Shown here: positions 48,997 to 58,019 of the stretch, piece after piece
How the letters are laid out: the number at the start of each line of letters is the position of its first letter
Numbering within the stretch: the first letter of the stretch is position 1
DNA from: Bin87 sp963668585
GTDB lineage: Bacteria > Chloroflexota > Dehalococcoidia > Lucifugimonadales > UBA3495
Length of the DNA: 64,000 bases
NCBI GenBank assembly: GCA_963668585.1
Contig: OY764869.1
Span: 620,001 to 684,000 of the forward strand
Reading direction: 5' to 3'
The notes under the pieces: generated by a model
What the model was told of the DNA's origin: nothing
The model's input: only the letters and a program-made list of their open reading frames with translations
The model's database searches: none
Made by a program: the position numbers and the translations under genes

Positions 48997-50235
48997 ATGC
49001 GCCGGACGGATTATCGCTGGGTTATCCTGGCCACCGGGTTTGCGGTCCTCTTCTTCAACGGAGGGTCGCGGTCGGCATTGGGGCTCATGCTGAAGCCGAT
49101 GGTGGATGACCTGGACTGGTCCCGGTCCATGCTGTCGCTGGGCATCACCGCCTACATGCTGGTCTCCGCCCTGGCGTTTCCGTTTGTGGGCCGCCTGGCC
49201 GACCGCTACGACCTGCGCTGGGTGATGGGAGCGGGAGCCGTGATCAGCGCGGTGGGCGTCGGCCTGATGAGCCTGGTGTCCACGCCGTGGCAGTTGTTCC
49301 TGATCTACGGATTGATCTTCGCGTTGGGCAACGCCGGAATGTCCAATCCCGTTGTGAGCGTGATGATCGTTCGTTGGTTTCCCGACCGCAGGGGAGTGGC
49401 CAACAGCGTGGCGGTGTCGGGCAACGCCATCGGTCAGTTGGTGATCGTCGGGTCGCTGGCGCAGTCGCTGGTGCGGTTCGGTTGGCGCGCATCCTATGCC
49501 GGGCTGGGATTTGTCAACCTGATCATCCTGGCTCCCATCGTGCTGGCGGCGGTCAGGTCAGCACCGCCCCCATCGCAGGACGCCGCAACGGCAGCGGCGC
49601 CCGATGCGGCCGACGCGGTTGAAAGGGTGGAACACCAGGGTTCCCTGGCCACCTCCGGGAAGCTATGGCTGCTGGGCGGGATCTACGCCATCTGCGGGTT
49701 CCAGGACTTTTTCGTTGCAACACACGTCGTGGCATTTTCCCTGGATATGGGGATCGGCACGGTGATCGCCGGCAACCTGCTGGCCCTGATGGGGTTGATG
49801 GGTCTGCTCGGGGTGCTGGTATCAGGCTACCTGGCCGACCTGCTGGGGCCGAGTCGTCCCACCCTGCTCTGTTTCGTGATGCGGATCGGGATATTTGCGC
49901 TGGTCATGCTGTCCCAATCCAGCCCGGCGGTCATGGCCTTTGCGTTGCTGTTCGGGTTCACTTTCCTCATGACCGCGCCGCTGACGGTGATGTTCTCGGG
50001 CAACATCTTCGGTTCGGCGCGATTGGGCAGGATCAGCGGCACGATATCAATGGTCCATCAAATCTGCGGCGGCCTGGGCGCGTTGGCGGGCGCCCTGTCC
50101 TTCGACATCTGGGGAAGCTACGACCCCGCCTTCATCCTCATGCTGTCACTGTCCATTGTGGCGACGGTTGCAACCCTGCTGGTGAGCGACGGGACGGTCA
50201 GAAACCCGCGCGCGCCGGCCAAGGCCACGGAATAG
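48997..50235 (+). CDS. MFS transporter, monocarboxylate type
   Basis: A 412-residue carrier with 12 predicted helices. The N-terminal YRWVILATGFAVLFFNGGSR and SVMIVRWFPDRRGVANSVAVSGNAIG fit the OFA/MCT-like group. GGAG lies just before ATG. It lies convergent to the next MFS gene. Substrate not determinable. Confidence 0.86.
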   Translation: MRRTDYRWVILATGFAVLFFNGGSRSALGLMLKPMVDDLDWSRSMLSLGITAYMLVSALAFPFVGRLADRYDLRWVMGAGAVISAVGVGLMSLVSTPWQLFLIYGLIFALGNAGMSNPVVSVMIVRWFPDRRGVANSVAVSGNAIGQLVIVGSLAQSLVRFGWRASYAGLGFVNLIILAPIVLAAVRSAPPPSQDAATAAAPDAADAVERVEHQGSLATSGKLWLLGGIYAICGFQDFFVATHVVAFSLDMGIGTVIAGNLLALMGLMGLLGVLVSGYLADLLGPSRPTLLCFVMRIGIFALVMLSQSSPAVMAFALLFGFTFLMTAPLTVMFSGNIFGSARLGRISGTISMVHQICGGLGALAGALSFDIWGSYDPAFILMLSLSIVATVATLLVSDGTVRNPRAPAKATE

Positions 50236-50309
50236 ACGCGGACCATCCGCCGCAACCCACAGTCCGCATCCCTCTGCATCCCCGGGCGGTTGGCGCGGCC
50301 GTGGGCCCG

Positions 50310-51557
50310 TCAGGACGTCCGGCGACGCGTCTCGCGGACGAAAAGCATCACCCCGATGCCGGCCACGGCGAACAGGATGGCGTCCACCGCCAACGCCCAG
50401 GGGAAGCCGGCCACGTCCGCAATCGCGCCGAACGCCAGCGCGCCGGATACGGTGCCGACGCCGGCAAAACTGCGGAATATGCCCAGCGTCACGCCCTCCA
50501 GGCCGGGCGGAGCAATGTCGGCAAAGAACACGGTGCCGGCGGGGCTGCCCATCCCTTCACCCACCCCCATCAGGACGCCGGAGAGCAGGAGTTGCCACAG
50601 ATCGCCCGCCCACACGAAGATGGCGATGCCGGCGCACATCATGACCACCGACGGGATGATGGGAGATTTGCGGCCGAAACGGTCGGACAGGTAGCCTGAA
50701 GTCATGGTGGAGAAGAACTGCGGCAGGTGGGTCAGGCTGAGCCACAGCCCCAGGTGCTCGGGGCCGAACCCCTTGGCCCTGCCGAACAGCGGCATCACGC
50801 TGAACCGCGCCCCCTGGCGGTTGGCCACGATCATGATGGCGAACAGGCCCACGAATATGAACGCCGGACTGAGCACCAGGGTCAGGAAAGCCCCGCGCCG
50901 GCGGACGGTTTGCGAGTCAACCGGCGCCGGGGATGCCGCGGATCTCGCTCGCTGATCCTCCTGCGCCTCGCGCCAGCGGGATTCGGGCAGCGCAAACAAT
51001 ATCAGAGCCAGGGACAACGCCATCAGGACGACCTGCGCGAACAGGGGCACGCGCAATCCGAACGCGAACCCCAGGTATCCGCCCAACAGCGGCCCCAGAA
51101 TCTGGCCGGAAAGGATGCTCAACTCCTGGGTGCTGAGTATGCGCCCCCGGGTTTCGGGAGTTGACTCGTCGCGGAGATACACGGTGCCGACGGTGGAGAA
51201 GGCGTTGGCTCCCAAACCGGAAACGAACCGCCACCCGGTGAGCCACCAGAAGTTGAAGGACAGGGAAACCATGGCTGCGCCAAGCAGGTTCACCGCTGCT
51301 CCGAACGCCATCACCGGGCGACGCCCGTATTTCTGGGCCAGGATGCCGGCGGGCACTCCGGTGAAGAGACGACCGGCGCCGAACAGGCCGATGGCAAACC
51401 CGACCTGGGTGGCGTTGACGTGATACTCCTGTTGCGCGAACAGCGGAAGCACCGGGCCGATTACGCCCATGCCAAAGCTGTTGAGGGCGCCGCAAATGCT
51501 GAGTAGGGCGACGCTCCGGTAGCGGCCGGTGAGCGCGTCGATTGCTTCATGTATCAC
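50310..51557 (-). CDS. MFS transporter, drug-efflux (DHA)-like
   Basis: A 415-residue carrier with 12 predicted helices. It differs from the other four: it has the short, DHA1-like motif A region GLFGAGRLFTGVPAGILAQKYGRRPVM and a helix-5 region GPLLGGYLGFAFGLRVPLF typical of drug/H+ antiporters. The start codon is GTG at 51557, without a clear Shine-Dalgarno. Efflux of a toxic organic compound is likely. Confidence 0.84.
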   Translation of the reverse strand: MIHEAIDALTGRYRSVALLSICGALNSFGMGVIGPVLPLFAQQEYHVNATQVGFAIGLFGAGRLFTGVPAGILAQKYGRRPVMAFGAAVNLLGAAMVSLSFNFWWLTGWRFVSGLGANAFSTVGTVYLRDESTPETRGRILSTQELSILSGQILGPLLGGYLGFAFGLRVPLFAQVVLMALSLALILFALPESRWREAQEDQRARSAASPAPVDSQTVRRRGAFLTLVLSPAFIFVGLFAIMIVANRQGARFSVMPLFGRAKGFGPEHLGLWLSLTHLPQFFSTMTSGYLSDRFGRKSPIIPSVVMMCAGIAIFVWAGDLWQLLLSGVLMGVGEGMGSPAGTVFFADIAPPGLEGVTLGIFRSFAGVGTVSGALAFGAIADVAGFPWALAVDAILFAVAGIGVMLFVRETRRRTS

Positions 51558-51750
51558 GGTTGCCGGGCATCATAGACACGTCGCACATGAGCGTCAATCG
51601 ACGGTTCCGCACGACGGTTCCGCAGCGCTCCGGGCCCGCGTGCGCCGTGCCCTCCTCATCGCTCACGGCAGACCAGCCATCCCCGCTCATGGCAGGCCGG
51701 CCGCACCGCCTCGGTCCCAATGACGGTTCTCCAGTCACCGTCCGCTCGTG

Positions 51751-51807
51751 GTTCGACAGGCTCACCATGAGCGGGCCACCTGCTCTGCGACTGACAATCG
51801 AATGGCC
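51751..51807 (+). repeat. Composite dispersed element, copy e (upstream of prfA promoter)
   Basis: Module 1 (51751-51774, changed loop ACC) and module 2 (51795-51807, CAATCGAATGGCC) lie 20 bases apart. Module 2 ends about 20 bases before the prfA -35 box. Confidence 0.85.
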
Positions 51808-51827
51808 CTGGCGAAAGTGGACGCCGC

Positions 51828-51857
51828 TTGCCGATATTCCGGGCATTAGGCTATACT
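51828..51857 (+). promoter_or_regulatory. Sigma-70-type promoter of prfA
   Basis: TTGCCG (51828-51833, four of six matches to TTGACA) and TATACT (51852-51857) are separated by 18 bases. The predicted start of transcription is about 30 bases before the ATG. Confidence 0.6.
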
Positions 51858-51892
51858 GCCTTAGTAGTTTGGTTCAGGCGGTTTCGATTGTA

Positions 51893-52972
<1,080 letters not shown>

Positions 52973-53070
52973 CCCGACCATCCTGTCCCCTCTTGGTTGA
53001 TGGGTGAGGATTGGGGTGAGGGCGAAATCCCCTGCAGCATCTCCGGTCGTGTCACCGCCAGGCCTTGATC

Positions 53071-53109
53071 TGAGTGAGCATTCTGAGCGAGCATTCTGAG
53101 CGAGCATTG
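53071..53109 (+). repeat. Three tandem 13-base repeats
   Basis: TGAGTGAGCATTC, TGAGCGAGCATTC and TGAGCGAGCATTG lie directly head to tail in the gap between prfA and the HEPN-like gene. Function unknown. Confidence 0.85.
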
Positions 53110-53162
53110 CGAATGCGACCTGCGTTTCCAGCCAATGCCGAATACATGAGACAGCAACCACA

Positions 53163-53540
53163 ATGATTCCAGTTCAGGACTACGCCGCCATTTTCGCCGA
53201 CGCTCGCGATGTCCATTCCCAGGCTCTCGAACGGCTGGAAAATGGAGACGTGCGGGATGCGGCGGAAAAGGCGTGGTGCGCCACCAAGCGGGCAACCGAC
53301 GCCCTGATCCTGGCCCGAACCGGCGAGGAACCACCCACCACCGCCATGACTTCCAATGAATTGGACGCTCTCTCCCGACGAGACCCTGGCGTCAGGACCC
53401 TGGTGGGGCGTTACTACAGTCGCATCAGCCAGTTGCATGGCGCCTGCTTCTACAACGGCATCTGCAATTCCGAAACCGAACGCCGCATTCGGGAAACCGC
53501 TGACTACATCCAGGACGCCGAGCGGTTGGCATCTTCATAG
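53163..53540 (+). CDS. HEPN/PaREP1-like helical protein
   Basis: A 125-residue, all-helical protein with the amphipathic pattern of HEPN/PaREP1 proteins: DVRDAAEKAWCATKRATDALIL and a C-terminal helix with SETERRIRETADYIQDAERLA. A sequence RISQLH fits the R-x4-H catalytic motif of HEPN ribonucleases. HEPN proteins usually pair with a nucleotidyltransferase (MNT), and none is adjacent. No clear Shine-Dalgarno. It lies between prfA and prmC, where such a gene is not expected. The function is uncertain. Confidence 0.6.
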   Translation: MIPVQDYAAIFADARDVHSQALERLENGDVRDAAEKAWCATKRATDALILARTGEEPPTTAMTSNELDALSRRDPGVRTLVGRYYSRISQLHGACFYNGICNSETERRIRETADYIQDAERLASS

Positions 53541-53561
53541 CCGGCGCCTCCCCCATCGTTC

Positions 53562-54440
53562 ATGCCCAACCTACGCAGCGTCATACAGGAAACTCACCGC
53601 ACCCTTGAGTCCGCCGGAATTCCGGACGCGCGGCTGGAAGCGGAAGTCATGGTGATGGACGTGATGCGAATGCCGCGTCATGCCATCTTCGCGGAGCAGG
53701 AGGCTCAGGTGGCAGCGCAGCAGGAGGCTCAACTGGCGGCCATCGTCGAGCGCCGACTGACGCGCGAACCGCTGGCCTACATTCTGAACTACCGGGAGTT
53801 CTACGGAGTCAACCTGCTGGTCAACTCCGACGTGCTGATCCCACGTCCGGAAACCGAAACGCTGGTGGAACACGCGCTGTTCATGGCGCTGATGGGCATG
53901 GAAAGCCGCGAACTGGTCATCGCGGACATCGGCACCGGCACCGGCGCCATCGCCGTCAACCTGGCGATCCACCTGCCCGCGGCGCGCATCTATGCCAGCG
54001 ACGCCTTCGACGCCACGCTGGACGTGGCCGCCTACAACGTGCGGATGCACAACGTGGCCGACCGGGTCACGCTGCTGAAGGGAGACCTGCTGGAATCATT
54101 GCCGGAACCGGTGGACGTTATCGCAGCCAACCTGCCCTACCTGCCCACCGACCGCATCCCCACCCTGCAACCCGAGGTGCAGTGGGAACCGGCGGCGGCC
54201 CTCGACGGCGGGGCCGACGGTCTGGACCTGATCCGACGGCTGATCCATCAGGCTGCCGGGGAAGGGCGGCTGAAGCCCCACGGCGTCATCCTTCTGGAGT
54301 TGGACCCGGAACAGATGGATGAGGCGCGGCGACTTTCGGCCGAAGCGTTTCCCGAAGCCGAAATAACCGTCGAGCCGGACCTGGCCGGCCGGGACCGCAT
54401 CCTTTCGGTCAGCCTGTCGCGCGAATCCGACGAATACTAG
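53562..54440 (+). CDS. prmC: Release factor glutamine methyltransferase
   Basis: SAM-dependent enzyme that methylates the Gln of the release-factor GGQ motif. The 292-residue protein has a helical N-terminal domain and a Rossmann core with IGTGTGAIAVNLA. The catalytic N-P-P-Y is replaced by N-L-P-Y (ANLPYLPTDR). The neighbouring prfA is its expected substrate. The start at 53562 lacks a good Shine-Dalgarno; a coupling to the upstream gene, whose stop lies 21 bases before, is possible. Confidence 0.92.
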   Translation: MPNLRSVIQETHRTLESAGIPDARLEAEVMVMDVMRMPRHAIFAEQEAQVAAQQEAQLAAIVERRLTREPLAYILNYREFYGVNLLVNSDVLIPRPETETLVEHALFMALMGMESRELVIADIGTGTGAIAVNLAIHLPAARIYASDAFDATLDVAAYNVRMHNVADRVTLLKGDLLESLPEPVDVIAANLPYLPTDRIPTLQPEVQWEPAAALDGGADGLDLIRRLIHQAAGEGRLKPHGVILLELDPEQMDEARRLSAEAFPEAEITVEPDLAGRDRILSVSLSRESDEY

Positions 54441-54484
54441 CGCCCCGCAGCAGACGGCTGTACGACCGCCGAATCACCGGCCGG

Positions 54485-54931
54485 TCAGCCGATGGCGCGG
54501 TCGCTCTGCAGCAGCCAGCCGGCATCCAGTTCCAGGTCTTCCCGGCAGATTTTGATGAAATCGCCGACGTCGCCGATGTAGGGCGCTTCGCCCCGGCAGC
54601 GGCGCATATACTGCACCACCAGGCCCAGGTTGATTGCGCCGGACGCATCGGTGAACGGCGAGTCCTCAGCCTCGGCAATATCGGTCAGTTCCCAGCGGCC
54701 CGGTCCGGTGCCCTGGTTGTTGAACCAGTCGCGCTTGAGAACGCCGTCCACGTCGGGCTTTCGTTCGCCCATGGCCAGTTCGACTGCCTGCCAGAGGTGT
54801 GCGCGCCGGATGGGTTCGCCGCGAGTGACCAGCACGTCGCGGATGATTTTGCTGGCCATCAGCGTGATGCTGTCATCGGCGCTGACGGGGTAGCCGGTTT
54901 CGGCATTCGCGATTTCGGTAAGGGATGACAT
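54485..54931 (-). CDS. Hypothetical protein
   Basis: A 148-residue soluble protein of mixed helix/strand character. It has a DNA-binding-like central stretch (RRAHLWQAVELAMGERKPDVDGVL) that may be a winged helix, and WELTDIAEAED. I do not recognise the family. AGGAG precedes ATG at ideal spacing. It is convergent with prmC. Confidence 0.65.
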   Translation of the reverse strand: MSSLTEIANAETGYPVSADDSITLMASKIIRDVLVTRGEPIRRAHLWQAVELAMGERKPDVDGVLKRDWFNNQGTGPGRWELTDIAEAEDSPFTDASGAINLGLVVQYMRRCRGEAPYIGDVGDFIKICREDLELDAGWLLQSDRAIG

Positions 54932-55603
54932 TTAATCTCCTGTGCGAATAATCATCCTAGATTCTAAATTAACTTGGGATAATATGTTGCCCCACGGTTT
55001 GCGTGTCGTCAAGGAGCGATTCGTCCTCATGCGTGCCCAGTTTGTTGGCATGAGCTATGCGCGGACGATGGCGCGGAGTTTTAACGCAAAGGCGCAGAGA
55101 CGCAAAGGGACAATGGGGCTCGCGAACGGCGTGTCCGATAATGAACCTCGGGATCCTGTTGCGCGAGCCCCATTAAGGTTTGCTGAAAAATGGGTAAGCA
55201 TGAGGCGATCCGTCGTGTGGCGACCTCAGCGTTGCCTTCGTTGGGGCAGACAGGGGAGCGATGAGGGCGTATCGCCACGGCGTCCTGAATCCGGCCTGGC
55301 CAGGCTCACAGCGGGCGACAACGGCGCCTGACACCATCGTTCGCCGCAGAGATGCGCGCCAACCGGGGAGCCTGCGACCGGGCTCCCGAAACTATATCCC
55401 GGATTTACACGGACTGGGCGAGTTCAAGTGCTTGCCGGCGGCGGTGAATGGGGGTAAGATACCCCCTGCTGCCATAATCGCCACGGTTGGCCGTCCGCAC
55501 GCCCATGTAGGCTGATGGTGTGGTCGGGGAATCGCGATTTACGGTCGGCGGCGGCAGGGGAACCGCAAGGCTGCCGACAAACCGGAGGAGGTAACAAACC
55601 GAT
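54932..55603. other. Gene-poor stretch with repeats and a long inverted repeat
   Basis: No supported gene in 670 bases. It contains a GCAAAGGCGCAGAGACGCAAAG-type repeat (about 55083-55107), a 13-base inverted repeat (55112-55174) and a 6-base-pair stem (55544-55549 with 55573-55578) just before the Shine-Dalgarno of the next gene. Frames open here (for example 54942-55331) cross the repeats. A noncoding RNA is possible but matches to tmRNA, RNase P, SRP or 6S RNA were not seen. Confidence 0.5.
55112..55174. repeat. Inverted repeat with 13-base arms
   Basis: AATGGGGCTCGCG (55112-55124) pairs perfectly with CGCGAGCCCCATT (55162-55174) around 37 bases. The arms recall the GGGGCG palindrome family but the loop is long. 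It may be a small mobile element or a structured RNA. Confidence 0.7.
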
Positions 55604-55798
55604 ATGTTCGACAAGGATTCGCTGGACCGGCTGTTTGAAGAGCTGAGGGACGAGTTCGAGCTGGAGACCGACTGGGAAGACATCCAACGGGACGCGCACC
55701 TGGCTGTTGCTTATGCTGACGCCGGCGTTCTGGACGACCAGAAGGGTGGCCTGGACGCGCGCATCGTCGAGTTCGTGGAGCGGCACAACCCGGCCTAG
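55604..55798 (+). CDS. Small acidic hypothetical protein
   Basis: A 64-residue, strongly acidic, helical protein (MFDKDSLDRLFEELRDEFEL...). A GGAGGAGGT site lies before ATG and a terminator follows the stop, so the gene is real despite its size. No family recognised. Confidence 0.7.
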   Translation: MFDKDSLDRLFEELRDEFELETDWEDIQRDAHLAVAYADAGVLDDQKGGLDARIVEFVERHNPA

Positions 55799-55825
55799 TC
55801 AGCTTTAGCATCGCAAAAATAAACA

Positions 55826-55855
55826 CCCCGCTGACTTCTGACAGCGGGGCTTTTT
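55826..55855 (+). terminator. Rho-independent terminator, probably bidirectional
   Basis: CCCCGCTG (55826-55833) pairs with CAGCGGGG (55842-55849) around 8 bases, followed by TTTTT (55851-55855). On the minus strand a T-rich tract also follows, so it may end the hydroxyacid dehydrogenase gene too. Confidence 0.8.
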
Positions 55856-55871
55856 GTTGTGATGGTCCGGC

Positions 55872-56858
55872 CTAGGATCTCGCCAGCACTTCCGGATTGG
55901 CGCAGGCCTCCATGGAATGTCCCTGCAACCCTGCGACCAGGTTGCGGGCGGCCAGTTTCATGGTGTTCAGGCGGGTGGGCAGGGCCGCGCTGCCGATGTG
56001 AGGGGTGATCACGAAATTGTCCAGCGTGAGCAGCGGGTCATCGGGGGCAATGGGTTCGGGCGAAGTCACGTCCAATGCGGCGCGGGCGATCTGTCGGTCG
56101 CGCAGCGCAACGTACAGCGCCGCCGGGTCAACCACCGGGCCGCGAGACACGTTGATGAGAATGCTAGAAGGCTTCATCATGGCCAGTTGCGGCGTGCTGA
56201 TGAGGTGATGCGTTTCGGGCGTCAGCGGCACGCTCAGCACGACGAAATCGGCCTGGGCCAGCAGGTCCGCAAACTCGCCATAGCGGATGCCGTACTCCGA
56301 TTCCGCGTCCGAGTACCGGGTGCGGGAGTGGTAGATGATGTCCATGTCGAAGCCACGGGCGCGCCGGGCGATTTCCCGGCCAATCTGGCCGAGCCCCACA
56401 ATGCCCAGGCAAGCATCGTGGACATCCTGCCCCAGCCAGTGCATGGGATGGAACTGGATTTCCCACCCGCCGTTGCGCACCCAGCGCTCGCTTTCCGACG
56501 TGCGCCGGGCCGCTCCGAGGAGCAGGGCGAAGGCCAGGTCGGCGGTGGATTTGGCGAGGACGCCGGGGGTGTAGCCCACCGGGATACCGCGATTGGTGGC
56601 CTCGGCCACGTCCACGTTGTCCAGCCCCACGGCGAGTTGGCTGATAACGCGCAGTTTGGGCGCGGCGTCCAGCAGCGCGGCGTCCACCCGGTCCATGATC
56701 GTGGTGAGGATGGCGTCGACGTCGGCGACCAGGCCGTGGAGTTGCTGAGCGGAAGGTGGGGCTTCATCCGGCCAGACTTCAACATCGGCCACAGCCCGGA
56801 TGATGTCCAGGGCTTCATCAATCAGGGTGCGGGTGACCAGAGCTTTGGGGCGAGGCAT
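55872..56858 (-). CDS. D-isomer-specific 2-hydroxyacid dehydrogenase (glyoxylate/hydroxypyruvate reductase-like)
   Basis: NAD(P)-dependent dehydrogenase interconverting a 2-hydroxyacid and 2-oxoacid. The 328-residue protein has the cofactor motif GLGQIGREIARRA and the catalytic Arg (INVSRGPVVD), Glu (DVTSPEPI) and His (TPHIGSA). The N-terminal SQLAVGLDNVDVAEATNRGIPV is typical of the GyaR group. ATG 56858 is preferred; in-frame GTG and TTG codons lie up to 12 bases upstream. No Shine-Dalgarno is obvious. Confidence 0.9.
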   Translation of the reverse strand: MPRPKALVTRTLIDEALDIIRAVADVEVWPDEAPPSAQQLHGLVADVDAILTTIMDRVDAALLDAAPKLRVISQLAVGLDNVDVAEATNRGIPVGYTPGVLAKSTADLAFALLLGAARRTSESERWVRNGGWEIQFHPMHWLGQDVHDACLGIVGLGQIGREIARRARGFDMDIIYHSRTRYSDAESEYGIRYGEFADLLAQADFVVLSVPLTPETHHLISTPQLAMMKPSSILINVSRGPVVDPAALYVALRDRQIARAALDVTSPEPIAPDDPLLTLDNFVITPHIGSAALPTRLNTMKLAARNLVAGLQGHSMEACANPEVLARS

Positions 56859-56870
56859 GCAATTCACCAA

Positions 56871-57162
56871 AAGAAAGGTTGCAACGGGGATTACGAAACG
56901 GAGACACTGAACGGATTTTAGTTGTCCGGCGGCGAGATTGTCACGTGAACCGGGCCCGCGTTAGGGCCCATTCGATTGTCCTTATAAAAGACGGCCCCTC
57001 CGGCCACCGCGTTGTTGATTCATCGGCCGCTCGTCCAGGATGCGCTGGCTGCCTGTTGGCCGGACGATAATCGAACCGCCCGGGTCGGCGTTCCCGGCGG
57101 CCGGCGACCCGACAATATCACGCCGGGATGCAGGGCACGCTGGGAACGGGGCGTGAATCGAC
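56871..57162. other. Noncoding gap with a module 2 fragment
   Basis: Only a fragment of dispersed module 2 in reverse (56965-56979, GGCCCATTCGATTGT) and GC-rich sequence are seen. No gene is supported. Confidence 0.4.
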
Positions 57163-57195
57163 AAAAGAAAAGGCCTCCGCGCTGACGCGAAGGCC
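57163..57195 (-). terminator. Terminator of the small protein gene at 57254
   Basis: A 10-position stem (57172-57181 with 57186-57195, one mismatch) with loop CTGA is followed on the minus strand by a T-rich tract (57163-57171). It lies about 60 bases past the stop of the gene. Confidence 0.7.
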
Positions 57196-57253
57196 CTTTC
57201 CGCACCGGTGGCCGGCGTACGCTTGGTACGCTGGCCGGATGTTCCGTCGGAGA

Positions 57254-57553
57254 CTAGAACTTTCGACCGATGGCGCGCATGTAGCCGTTGTGCTCGGCGA
57301 TGGTCCGGTTGCTCCGTTCCTGGTCGGTCATGCCGGGGCCAGTGATGGCATCCCACACGCGAACCAGCGTGGCGGAGATGACGGTGTGGATCAACGGACG
57401 GCGAGGGGCGTCCCACTGCTTGAGCAACTCGGCGGGGGTTTCCGGCACGCCGGAGATGTCTGCCGGTGCAGCGGTGGAGGTGGTGGGCCGGTCAACCAAC
57501 ACGGTGTTGGCGGCGGCGCTGGATTCGGACTTGCGAGATATGGTGGTGACCAT
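57254..57553 (-). CDS. Small hypothetical protein
   Basis: A 99-residue protein with a Ser/Thr/Ala-rich N-terminal half and a helical C-terminal half (LLKQWDAPRRPLIHTVISAT...AEHNGYMRAIGRKF). AAAGGAG lies 8 bases before ATG, and a good promoter and a terminator flank the gene. No family recognised. Confidence 0.7.
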   Translation of the reverse strand: MVTTISRKSESSAAANTVLVDRPTTSTAAPADISGVPETPAELLKQWDAPRRPLIHTVISATLVRVWDAITGPGMTDQERSNRTIAEHNGYMRAIGRKF

Positions 57554-57603
57554 CGTTTATGCTCCTTTGGGGTAATAGTGAGTCCCCGTGTACATTTGAA
57601 TTA

Positions 57604-57632
57604 ATGATAATGCCGACCTAGTATCGTGTCAA
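57604..57632 (-). promoter_or_regulatory. Strong sigma-70-type promoter of the gene at 57254
   Basis: On the minus strand TTGACA (57627-57632) and TATCAT (57604-57609) lie 17 bases apart. This is the closest match to a consensus promoter in the window. Confidence 0.75.
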
Positions 57633-57644
57633 TAGATATTTTTA

Positions 57645-57679
57645 CATAATCAACATTGTATTTTGTGATGTTGGTTATG
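57645..57679. promoter_or_regulatory. AT-rich inverted repeat just upstream of the promoter
   Basis: CATAATCAACAT (57645-57656) and ATGTTGGTTATG (57668-57679) are inverse complements at 11 of 12 positions, 11 bases apart. It lies 12 bases upstream of the -35, a typical activator-binding position. It is not followed by a T tract in a useful place. Confidence 0.5.
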
Positions 57680-58019
57680 CGCGGCGCAACCAAAGCGCGA
57701 ACGCAGGATGCTCCTGCCAACCCGTCCTGCGACTGGCTCAGCATGACGCCGCTGCTGGCTCAGGGCGACCCCTCGACCGGCTCAGGGCGACCCTTCGACT
57801 AGCTCAAGATGAGCGGGTGGGTGTACGGCCGGGGAATAATTGAAACTTGGCACCTGTGGGCCGGCGGGTAGTGGCTCATGCTGAAATGAAGCGTTGCATT
57901 CAATCAGCCGAAGATCCGACCTGCAACCGATCAAAGTCCGCCCCTTCACCAGGCACGCTGCGGGGTGGCATACTAACCCCACTGCAAGCAGCGTCCGCAA
58001 CAAAGACGGAGACACCGGA
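57680..58019. other. Noncoding gap with degenerate dispersed repeats
   Basis: It holds a copy of module 1 (57792-57816) and degenerate neighbours with GGCTCAG cores (about 57725-57790). A frame open from 57894 leads into the coiled-coil gene but its first 42 codons lack coding character. Confidence 0.5.

Noticed and set aside
54942..55331. 129-codon frame in the gene-poor region
   Set aside because: It crosses the GCAAAG repeat and the long inverted repeat, and its translation shows no protein-like pattern.
55501..55603. Fluoride-type riboswitch before the small acidic protein
   Set aside because: A GCTGATGG-like stretch is present but the conserved pairs and the second conserved strand do not fit.
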